DNA of 64,000 nt from contig CATKXO010000001.1 in assembly GCA_949840775.1 (NCBI GenBank), positions 62,001 to 126,000 on the forward strand. The letters run 5' to 3'. This document shows positions 30,701-33,805 of the stretch, piece after piece. The position numbers and the translations under genes are program-made. The stretch comes from an uncultured bacterium. GTDB lineage: Bacteria; Bacillota; Clostridia; Oscillospirales; Oscillospiraceae. The notes beneath the pieces are model-generated. The model searched no databases and was not told the DNA's origin. It saw only the letters and a program-made list of their open reading frames with translations. Numbering within the stretch: the first letter of the stretch is position 1; each line of letters starts with the position of its first letter.

Positions 30701-31073
30701 CCGGGACATATCCGCAGGTCCCGTCGTGCTCATGGGGGCAGGACAGCGTTTGAATGACGCAGCCGCTGTCCTCTGTACACACATGCGTACACAGAACCGG
30801 CCCGCTCCCCTCGGAATCACCGTCCGAATCCGGATAGCATTCGGCTGTGTGCCCGTGGGTACAGTCCGTTTCCGCTGTATAGCAGCCGCTGTCGTGGATA
30901 TGGGCACATTCCTGCCCCGCTGTTGGCGGAACATACCCGCACCCGTCTGTGTGCGCCGGGTGATGAGGACACAGGCCGCCGCCTGTCTCCTCACCGGCAG
31001 CCAGTACCCACACGGGGCACAGATTCAGGCACAGAGCCAGCATAATTATGAGGCTTAGTACTCTGCGTTTCAT
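15720..31073 (-). CDS. Giant SLH-anchored repeat surface protein (about 5,117 aa)
   Basis: Start: ATG at 31071-31073 with GGGAGG 7 nt upstream. Signal peptide MKRRVLSLIIMLALCLNLC...LAAG (1-27). Residues about 33-140 are rich in Cys and His (CPHHPAHTDGCGY, CTHGHTAECY) and may bind metal or form disulfides. A beta-helix-like segment follows to about 360. Then come more than 4,000 residues of Ig-like repeats: about 16 MBG-like units ending (V/I)WYK-x-NY, paired with FxYDGxxKxP units, and eight (I)YYGDxFxL-GGSG units each followed by a KPVTAxVTAxDKxYDG (YDG-type) unit. After a Ser/Thr-rich linker, three SLH domains fill the last 200 residues (FTDVPPTSWAADAV, YSDVNGGAWYAEGIAWA, FTDADQVSGYAQEALYWA). 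SLH domains bind pyruvylated wall polysaccharide, so it should sit at the cell surface as a long fibre. The role is probably adhesion or matrix, by inference. No sortase motif. Confidence 0.9.
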   Translation of the reverse strand: MKRRVLSLIIMLALCLNLCPVWVLAAGEETGGGLCPHHPAHTDGCGYVPPTAGQECAHIHDSGCYTAETDCTHGHTAECYPDSDGDSEGSGPVLCTHVCTEDSGCVIQTLSCPHEHDGTCGYVPEDPGAACTFVCRLCPIEDLIAKLPSSVSAGSSEQIEAQLSEIYALYDGLTPDEQEQIDLSPCISLLDQMEGMGAEALSDGSDDDPVRTLDSDLTLSEPYVISKHCIFNTAGYTLFGTVQVTGTGVLDLRGNVVSKTGAGVEVQPGGSLRITEADTVVKGLECALRIASGADVQLSAGTYSIWKGSSPALQVEGNDFAALLADGCAYFDAGGSLILPADVATATTVTIGLCTDHSGKVCTHTAGTPTHTWACPYCGTGEEEPCTFTFDADGNGTCAPCDNTLTIVVDETDLTNLVYDGTIKPEDVNITVALTDGSNRELIKGTDYKVEYVPRTDAGEITVTVTGRTFRGTFTKTYQVSQDRPVLEWDTTVKPVPVEVDYDGEAVEKEIDLPPVKINIQSDKDDLQGDLRYSYKKTGDSTYTDGLPKDAGTYDVIVSLPEMPNFEAAESAPIKLTIRKISPIVTAPAATQPVFNRTAQALVTPGVLCDVAIRDGIVIEFAESETGGYSTAIPTGINAGDYEVWYKVEGTDNYKAVGPAQVNDVKIQRKPITPDVTLSYYTCVFDNGDKEPAVTVKDEDQVTELLRSEYRVEYQNNRNVGTAKVIVTDEPGGNYEITPAEVEFQITAKVQDGLSITGQRDVVTYGDQFTLGTTGGSGNGVVTWEITEGKDTVAAVDSKSGQVTVIGHGEATVKATKSGAEPVTRAADGANYEDATASWTFTAVKKPVTATVTAEDKTYDGDKKTIVHAVVERSGLVAGDEITITLPDGTFEDENAGVDKIVTVVTTGAQVGGTNWEHYDISYSSDTTPVKATIHKATAKITTVTAATGLTYDGTEKMLITGAVADPGSVQVEYALSEDGEYSTDFPKEIDAGTYTVWYRVKETDNYTGEAPQSVSVTVAKKQVAPVIGLDQDSFVYDGTAKEPVVTLTADGSTIPAGEYTVAYSGNVNVGTATVTVTAKAGGNYTFTNAPVTKNFTITEEAAKVTAKPEAAGDPLVFNNRAQKLVTAGAGTGGTMVYSLWENDPAHPYEETIPTGFNAGEYTVFYKVAGDGNHSDSQVDSVAVTISPKTVKDPTIELYDEHGNSPVSFTYDGTAKTPAKVVVKNASTVIDEGEYTVHYSDNINAGKAAVSIADNLNGNYTVTGSATFDIFKADIVFNPVPAAANLTYNGKAQELVEPGTMNGGTVQYALGSPNSTYTDAIPRETNAGDYTVYYKAVGDKNHNDFAVQSVPVTIKRKPLTAITIELTPPGFEFDGTVKLPEVTVKDGETVLPETEYEWTCTPSANPTDEGTYTITITDKPGGNYDLTGVTANTMDFTIGKTAQEELVIGGKPSVTNYRDSFQLTVSGGSGNGAVTWQAAGPATVDPAGNVTITGVGEVTITVDKAADTNYNSAQAHLTFTAAPRPVTASVVVADKTYDGTTDADVASAGVTALAGDTVTIDPDSITAAFDTPAVGEGKTVTLDTGNVRVTGVNADKYDISYPAAVKAAIKAKQVAALTVELSDIDLKTDPDGSYYYEYDGTVKTPAVTLKDDDGKVIPSGEYTFSYSNNRDASDTTATPPVLASVTVKAKDGGNYGFADKTVSFTIRKTGAQLTSSPEARVLTYTGQPQELVTVGAAAGGHLEYAVGNDAYGKSIPKKTDAGTYTVYYKVVGDGNHTDSTEVGSVSVTIHPREIISPEIALEQTFYEYDGAPKTPGVTVTAKDVTDPIDPSEYSVSYRDNVNAGTAAVIVSDKAGNYIVNGTATFQIREKAPTVVTPPEGKTGLQYNGQLQELLEVAGDADGGTLVYSLNGGDYSPAIPTASAVGKYAITYKVLGAANYSDTSPVPLAEVEIAKNTVTSPNIQVTPNEVQYNGGQQRPTVTVRDDKGRLIPEQEYEVAFTGTKGDNLVDVDTYTVTVTTPADSNYVINSNNTRTFTIVPADQETISITGTKAQVYYGDTIQLGATGGTGGSTITWEIAGHTDTTLTQGGLLTVKDVGGPITVTVKRTKDNYSEVSAAWEFSAEPKPVTAVLTGVDRDFNGGVDATVKAEVPAGSLVFGDTLTIPDLTGTFDTKNVGTNKTITITGSEPVLTDPKAANYAITYPRTATASIRAVPAAVKDNAVAPVTPLIYEAGPARELVTVAADAVTGGFMVYSLDGGAYTTAIPRAGDAGTYTVQYKAQGDQNHTDSEVKSVTVTIARQPVTLQDDQIELTPSSAKYDGTEKRPQVTIRDGAHNVIPAGEYEVVYDPGTNWKDVGNHKVTVKNLTGGNYDITEANKTFIISTTAQSELVIDGPDRVYYGDTFTLRATGGSSSEKVEWNVPDAYKSIAAVDSNGFVTIKGTGPAEITAKKQGGANYDDATAVYLFNAQKKPVTAAITAEDRAYVAGDTSAALHVTWKDGALVGDDEIKIETLTGAFEDENVGTNKKVTVTCTFVDDATAQKYDIKLASTTTTASIFKADKTAPALAKNEWEYDGTTQALVTGGNAGTTLYSDSRDGVYSAAVPQEKNAGTYTVWYKEKGDDNYNDSEPQGITVTIRRKSLTVSAANTTLSGSGLKTDGGTYYYDYDGAGKEPAVTITDGAAVLPAGEYTVRYSDNIEVGTNATVTITDNAGGNYEVSGAITFEIRKSGAQLVSPPQKNDLTYTGQPQALVTAGSAVGGHLEYAVGDTVTDGDYGTAIPTETGAGTYTVHYRVVADGSHNADSTTSGSVSVTIQQKTVVSPKVTVSGTYTYAGGAAQEPGSADVKVEDGGTVIPDTEYSLSYRDNINAGTATVIVTNASGGNYIVNGTGTFEIGKLAPTVTPPTAKTGLQYNGQPQELLEQAGTSDGGTLVYSLNGGDYSPGIPTASAVGRYTITYKVLGGANYSDTSPVSLAEVEIAKNTVTTPDIKVEPAQVNYNGEGQKPTVTVRDDAGLVIDGSEYTVSYVDDGGKSVDVPTDVGTYTLTIASTGNNYNFPNAATAATFEIAPADQPLLTIINKREQVHYGDTIQLDTEGGSGTVAWSVTDGSGSPISGAITPNGLLTVNVVGSVTVKAVSSAPGYKEQTAVWSFYAEKKPVTAVVTAADRAYTGDTTATLTVTISGLVSGEDVTGVTATGHFADKNVGTNKTVIVDSITFPDNIKEKYDIPPVTTTTAEIFKAAVDETKVAAPAAVDGLEYTGLPQELVTAGSSPDGVMEYSTDNITYSTSLPTGTAAGDYTVWYRVKGDGNHNDMAAKPLAGKVTIARQAVSADELEIEFNPTGASYDGKEHKPAVTVKDKHGRVIPNSEYDVSYGTTDWTKAGAHEVTVTDKDADGGNYTISEAKETFTILVAGQSPLSITNKPGRVQYGDSFTLSATGGSGNGKLVWSITDNGVAQIDQNGLVKVLKSGSAMVTVKREADGGYGEISDTWTFSAEKKPVTPIITARDREYDPGRTDAQLVITWNPGDLLSEDANTITLNLTGRFDDANVGTNKTVTITGTLPSDDRYDIKLPPFPTASITPKAASVSGATNPTLIYSGSEQALVTNVTAVNGTLAYSLDGSYYTQAVPTKKNAGTYPVWYKAQASGNYKDSPEVRVNVTIEPKEVTNPVIELSPATFTYDGNEKKPGVVVKDGTVVIPAGEYTVSYSNNIQVGTNATVTIIDNDGGNYTVSGHTTFTIQAGTASLIERPEPNNRVYDGFEQPLVTRGTAVNGRVVYSERDSGYGPSIPVKTDAGRYQVWYKVEGSNGAADTEPDSVIVTIKPQPVSPRILLENEYSYSTPYTGSAIKPAVTVIVDGQTLSLGRDYSVSYNKNQQVGTAEVIVQSIGGNYEFIAVATFEITKGKATFFKKPEAATDLVYTGEPQALVTKGFPEYPDDGIVVYSLDAGPYSSAIPTATKKGSYMVLAKVQGNAEYEDSDVVRCLVEIGINEVEYPLVELSSTSFNYTGSVQKPTITVSDGDGNVIPAGEYKVTYTGDTVNPGRYTLTITSRGINYSFDPIDREITILPAGQTPLTITGKQDTVYYGDTLRLGTEGGSGDGAVTWTATGPVDVLGAGQYKINSSGNVKITATKADSGSYGETTAVWEFYANPKPITAVVTAADKTYNGNNIAALTVTITSGLVGSDAISTNVEGGVTAEGTFPDANVGANKTVTIRLNVPESVRAKYDITCPDTTTASITPAEAEVTTPPAAIPNLKYNGRAQNLVSGGAADGGTIQYSVDGGTTYSLDVPTGTDAKTYSVWYKAAANDGNHTDSVPKQVENVVIAVNTDTPSVLCTPNTFQYNGKEQTPTVVVRDGDGNILSESEYTVTLPTPRIAVGKYTVTVTDNTGGNYEFASPVTVTDAFEITASGQSPLSITDKPGSVCYGDTFYLSAVGGSGGGAIQWSIAESSVATISDSGEVTVTGTGGFTVKAYRKGADGYSDSNTDSAAFTAKPKPVTPVVTAKDKPYDGKTDTELSASLEGALVGRDTITLTVAGEFETADAGTNKRVTITSKTPSGVYGNYVINWPDSAAASIYRVDAKPDPDNRPAAADLTYTGTAQPLLASGGKTIGEIGVMEYSLGQSGGYSDAIPTATNAGRYEVWYRVDNSVNYMGFTAGPVVVEIKKADPQITGYPTASGTVGQTLSQIRLEGGATNTSGGTFAWKDGSITPVNGAEYDVIFTPYDTANYNTYTFKVAVKVTSNTPDTSSSDTDSTSNSGSAVASAQPKVTVQNGAASAALSAAAGDRLVREAAANRSPSIVIKPEITGDVTKAEVSIPVSTVKQIRNETDAALTVSTPIADTTIPQAALDTLGRGSGAVNVAAEQVDQAVVLTLTTGGETVENVPGGVTLSVPAEDAGPGTVAVLVHEDGTRETIRKSAVEDGKVNIPLNGSATVEIVDNSKDFTDVPPTSWAADAVAFASARELFSGTSETTFSPDQGMSRGMLVTVLYNLEGRPEQDLTMQDLEDGYSDVNGGAWYAEGIAWAAENGIVSGYGDGQFGPNDGVTREQFAVILWKYAGGPAAKNRVLDFTDADQVSGYAQEALYWAVENGILSGYTNGQFVPGGMTTRAQAAQMLKNFMEHT

Positions 31074-31138
31074 GCGATAACCTCCCAAACTCTTGAGGAT
31101 GCTGTGCCCAGTGCATAGCTCCCCAATATAGCATTTTT

Positions 31139-31167
31139 ATTTTACCACCGGAACAGGTAATTGTCCA
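31139..31167 (-). promoter_or_regulatory. Promoter of the giant gene
   Basis: Minus strand TGGACA, 17 bp, TAAAAT, about 66 nt before the ATG. CCACCG...AATTGT...ACAATT...CGGTGG (31146-31198) and two GGAACAGGTA copies overlap or flank the -35; they could be an operator or a DNA hairpin. Confidence 0.6.
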
Positions 31168-31263
31168 CTGCTCAAGCAACAATTTTCTTCGGTGGAACAG
31201 GTATTTTTCAGCCGGGACAGGCAGAGGACGCAGTACATCAAGCAAAAAATCAGTCACGAAATC

Positions 31264-31292
31264 TTGACAGCCTGCATAAGCTGCGATATAAT
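31264..31292 (+). promoter_or_regulatory. Consensus promoter of the NiCo riboswitch/CDF unit
   Basis: TTGACA, 17 bp, TATAAT: a perfect sigma-A match. Transcription should begin near 31299, about 50 nt before the riboswitch. Confidence 0.92.
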
Positions 31293-31345
31293 CAAATAAC
31301 TCTTTGCACTGCATTACATTCTGTATGGAATGCGAGATCAACAGT

Positions 31346-31460
31346 ACAAACTGAGCAGGCGATGACCTGATGGTCATGGGGCCGGGCCGCTGAAAGGTGG
31401 CAGCAGATGGCGTATCACGCATCTGTGGGACAGTTGTATGTTCCACAGATGTGTTTTTTT
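31346..31460 (+). ncRNA. NiCo (czcD) riboswitch with terminator
   Basis: The aptamer runs from CTGAGCAGGCGATGACC (31351) to TCTGTGGGACAGTTGTA (about 31439). Known NiCo riboswitch motifs are all present in order: GAGCAGGC, GGGCCGCT-GAAAG-GTGGCAGCAGATGG, and CATCTGTGGGACAG. The 3' strand is shared with an intrinsic terminator, CATCTGTGG/CCACAGATG (31420-31451) plus seven Ts. Known mechanism: cooperative Co2+ or Ni2+ binding holds the aptamer and prevents the terminator, so the exporter downstream is expressed when metal is high. Confidence 0.95.
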
Positions 31461-31547
31461 ACACTTTTTTGGAGCATTTATCTCAAGCTGGTGCCAATAG
31501 GAGTAATCATTATGCTGCCTGCTGCGGCAGAACCGGAGGATTATTTT

Positions 31548-32474
31548 ATGACAGCCAACAAAGAAAATCTGACAGAAAACGTCCCATTAAAATCAGAAAT
31601 CAACGAAGCCTCCATCATACGGCGCATCTCACTGGTGGGAATCATCGGAAACGTGGCCCTGTCCGCATTCAAGCTGTTTGCCGGAATTGCAGGCAAATCC
31701 GGCGCCATGGTATCTGACGCAGTCCACTCCCTTTCCGATGTCTTTGCAACGTTTATTGCGCTGCTTGGAGTCCGTCTGTCCAAAAAGGAGGCGGACCGAA
31801 GGCACCCCTACGGACACGAGCGGTTTGAGTGCGTCGCCTCGCTGCTGCTGGGTGTAATTCTGCTGGCCACCGGATTAGGAATCGGCAAAGCAGGATTGGA
31901 AAAAATCCTTGCGGGCGGCTACGAAACGCTGGCCGTTCCCAGTATGATCGCGCTGGCTGCCGCAATCATTTCCATCGTCTCCAAAGATGCGATGTATTGG
32001 TACACCCGGCACTACGCCAAAATATTAAATTCCCCGGCCTTTATGGCAGACGCATGGCATCACAGGTCGGACGCTTTTTCCTCTGTCGGCTCCCTGATCG
32101 GCATTGCGGGGGCCATACTCGGGTTTCCCATCATGGACAGCATCGCCAGCGTTGTAATCTGCCTGTTTATCCTAAAGGTTTCCTATGATATTCTCAAAGA
32201 CGCCATTGTAAAGATGCTGGATACTTCCTGCGGGGAGGACTACGAAAAGGCTCTGACGGCCTACGTCGCCGCACAGGACGATGTGGTGCAGGTGGATGTG
32301 CTCCATTCCAGAATGTTTGGAAATAGAACATACATTGATATGGAGCTCCAGGTTGACGGCGATTTGCCGCTCCGGGAAGCCCATGCCATTGCGGAACGCA
32401 TCCATGACAGTGTTGAAGCTCATTTTTCGGATATTAAGCACATCACAATCCATCTGAATCCCGCAATTCAATAG
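31548..32474 (+). CDS. CDF-family divalent metal exporter (Co/Ni-responsive)
   Basis: Cation diffusion facilitator, an H+-coupled efflux pump in the cytoplasmic membrane. I chose ATG 31548 (GGAGG 8 nt upstream); an earlier in-frame ATG lies inside the riboswitch and would start before the terminator. 308 residues, about six spans. The metal site is of the HxxxD/HxxxD kind: His60-Asp64 in DAVHSLSDV and His171-Asp175 in WHHRSDAF. The C-terminal cytosolic domain (about 215-308) has the usual CDF ferredoxin-like fold pattern, ending IKHITIHLNP. The NiCo riboswitch points to Co2+/Ni2+ as inducers, whatever the full substrate range. Confidence 0.93.
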   Translation: MTANKENLTENVPLKSEINEASIIRRISLVGIIGNVALSAFKLFAGIAGKSGAMVSDAVHSLSDVFATFIALLGVRLSKKEADRRHPYGHERFECVASLLLGVILLATGLGIGKAGLEKILAGGYETLAVPSMIALAAAIISIVSKDAMYWYTRHYAKILNSPAFMADAWHHRSDAFSSVGSLIGIAGAILGFPIMDSIASVVICLFILKVSYDILKDAIVKMLDTSCGEDYEKALTAYVAAQDDVVQVDVLHSRMFGNRTYIDMELQVDGDLPLREAHAIAERIHDSVEAHFSDIKHITIHLNPAIQ

Positions 32475-32488
32475 ACTTGCCGGGCAAC

Positions 32489-32514
32489 GGGCCGGGATCT
32501 GTCCCGGCCCCTAC
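32489..32514. repeat. GC palindrome (GGGCCGGGA/TCCCGGCCC CTAC)
   Basis: 9-bp stem with a 4-nt loop, ending CCCCTAC like the other dispersed palindromes in this window. Confidence 0.6.
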
Positions 32515-32544
32515 TATTGTATCTATAAGACTGTGTTGTTTTCT

Positions 32545-32579
32545 GAGGGACGGCTCTCTGTTCGGGAGGGCCGTCCCTC
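32545..32579 (+). terminator. Hairpin after the CDF gene
   Basis: GAGGGACGGC / GCCGTCCCTC, 10-bp stem and 15-nt loop, tail ttgtc. Weak U-run; probably ends CDF transcription. Confidence 0.6.
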
Positions 32580-32651
32580 TTGTCAGCTCATCAGCCGGTT
32601 TTGGAAAGGGGGATTGTCCACCGGCAGGAACCCCGCTTGAATAATTTTAAA

Positions 32652-32679
32652 TTGCACAGCTCTATGGCTCCTCTAAAAT
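32652..32679 (+). promoter_or_regulatory. Promoter of the recombinase gene
   Basis: TTGCAC, 16 bp, TAAAAT, about 28 nt before the start codon. AAAGGAGGAG follows as ribosome site. Confidence 0.6.
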
Positions 32680-32707
32680 AAAGCTATCACAAAAAAGGAG
32701 GAGCAAT

Positions 32708-33304
32708 ATGAACACATACGGATACATCCGGGTTTCCACCAAAGAGCAGAATGAGGACAGGCAGCTGGTCGCCATGAGAGCGTTTGGCGTTACGGCTGAC
32801 CACATTGTCCTGGACAAGCAGAGCGGCAAGGACTTCGACCGTCCCGGCTACCGGCGGCTGGTACACAAGCTAAAAGCCGGGGACACCCTTGTCATCAAGA
32901 GCATCGACCGGCTGGGACGGAATTATGAGGAGATTCTGGAGCAGTGGCGGCTGCTGACCAAGGAGAAGCAGGCGGCCATTGTGGTGCTGGACATGCCTCT
33001 GCTGGACACCCGGCAGGGGCGGGACCTGACGGGGATGCTGATTGCCGACATCGTCCTTCAGCTGCTGAGCTACGTGGCCCAGACGGAGCGGGAGTTCAAC
33101 CGTCAGCGCCAGGCGGAGGGCATCGCGGCAGCCAAGGCCAGAGGAGTCCACTTTGGGCGCAATTTCAAGGACCGGGGTGAAAACTACGGGAGCGTTATGG
33201 CCGCCTGGAAACGGGGGGAGCTGTCTGACCGGGCGGCGGCGAGAGAGCTAGGGGTGGCCCACGGGACCTTCCAGCGGTGGCGCAAGGCCGAATTTGGCCA
33301 ATAA
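32708..33304 (+). CDS. Serine recombinase (resolvase/invertase family)
   Basis: 198 residues, the small resolvase/invertase class. Catalytic Ser10 in YGYIRVSTKEQN; Asp67, Arg68 and Arg71 in IKSIDRLGRNYEE; the helix E/dimer region YVAQTEREFNRQRQAEGI; and a C-terminal HTH (about 160-195, SDRAAARELGVAHGTFQRW). It cuts with a 2-bp stagger through a 5'-phosphoserine link and acts on short inverted or direct sites. No crossover site could be assigned. It stands between the CDF gene and a transposase remnant, within 400 bp of a 41-bp repeat whose inverted partner is 20 kb away. Confidence 0.92.
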   Translation: MNTYGYIRVSTKEQNEDRQLVAMRAFGVTADHIVLDKQSGKDFDRPGYRRLVHKLKAGDTLVIKSIDRLGRNYEEILEQWRLLTKEKQAAIVVLDMPLLDTRQGRDLTGMLIADIVLQLLSYVAQTEREFNRQRQAEGIAAAKARGVHFGRNFKDRGENYGSVMAAWKRGELSDRAAARELGVAHGTFQRWRKAEFGQ

Positions 33305-33699
33305 AGCGTGGGTTTTTGGCCGATAGTAGTGCCGCTCTCTGTTTTGTAGACGGTGAGGGCCTCATTGCCGACGTTCCAGGCGGTGGCTCTGGCCAGGTTC
33401 AGCTCAAAATTTCCGGTGGGGGCGTAAGGGTTGGAGTTGCCGCCTGTGTTATTTACGCGATGCGCAAACAGACTATTGAACGGGTCTTTGCCGACGCCAA
33501 GGAAAAACATGGCATGCGTTACACGCATCACCGTGGTCTGGCCCGAGTTGCTCATTGGGTGAGGCTTAAGTTTGCTGCCATGAATCTCAAAAAGCTGGCT
33601 CTTTGGGGCTGCCATTCCTCTTATACACTGCCCTCTTTCTTTACGCTCCTCTTTCCTCGGCCTTTCCCGATTCCATGTGCCCTCTAAATCTTATACTTC
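33305..33699 (+). pseudogene. Transposase C-terminal remnant (IS1182-like) and debris
   Basis: From ATG 33460 to about 33609 the plus strand codes RKQTIERVFADAKEKHGMR, YTHHRGLARVAHWV and FAAMNLKKLA, the C-terminal part of IS1182-type DDE transposases including the E-motif helix. The N-terminal four fifths is absent. Upstream (33305-33455) a minus-strand frame reads NPYAPTGNFELNLARA and TAWNVGNEALTVYKTESG, an unrelated gene fragment that I cannot name. So this is a junction between two broken genes. Confidence 0.75.
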
Positions 33700-33740
33700 T
33701 TTGACAGGCTGAAAGGAGTCCGCCGCCCGGCGGACTCCTT
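33700..33740 (+). repeat. 41-bp repeat, copy 2
   Basis: Identical, in inverse orientation, to 13539-13579. The inner part GGAGTCCGCC-GCCC-GGCGGACTCC plus ttatttttt also works as a terminator hairpin at the end of the transposase remnant. Confidence 0.88.
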
Positions 33741-33805
33741 ATTTTTTCCTCTCCCGGTGCCGATATAATAATATCAACGGCAGCCAGGGGGAGGAGGCTA
33801 TTCCA

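Noticed and set aside
31407..31547. A longer N-terminus for the CDF exporter
   Set aside because: It would begin inside the riboswitch and run through its terminator; the ATG at 31548 has a proper ribosome site and fits the family length.
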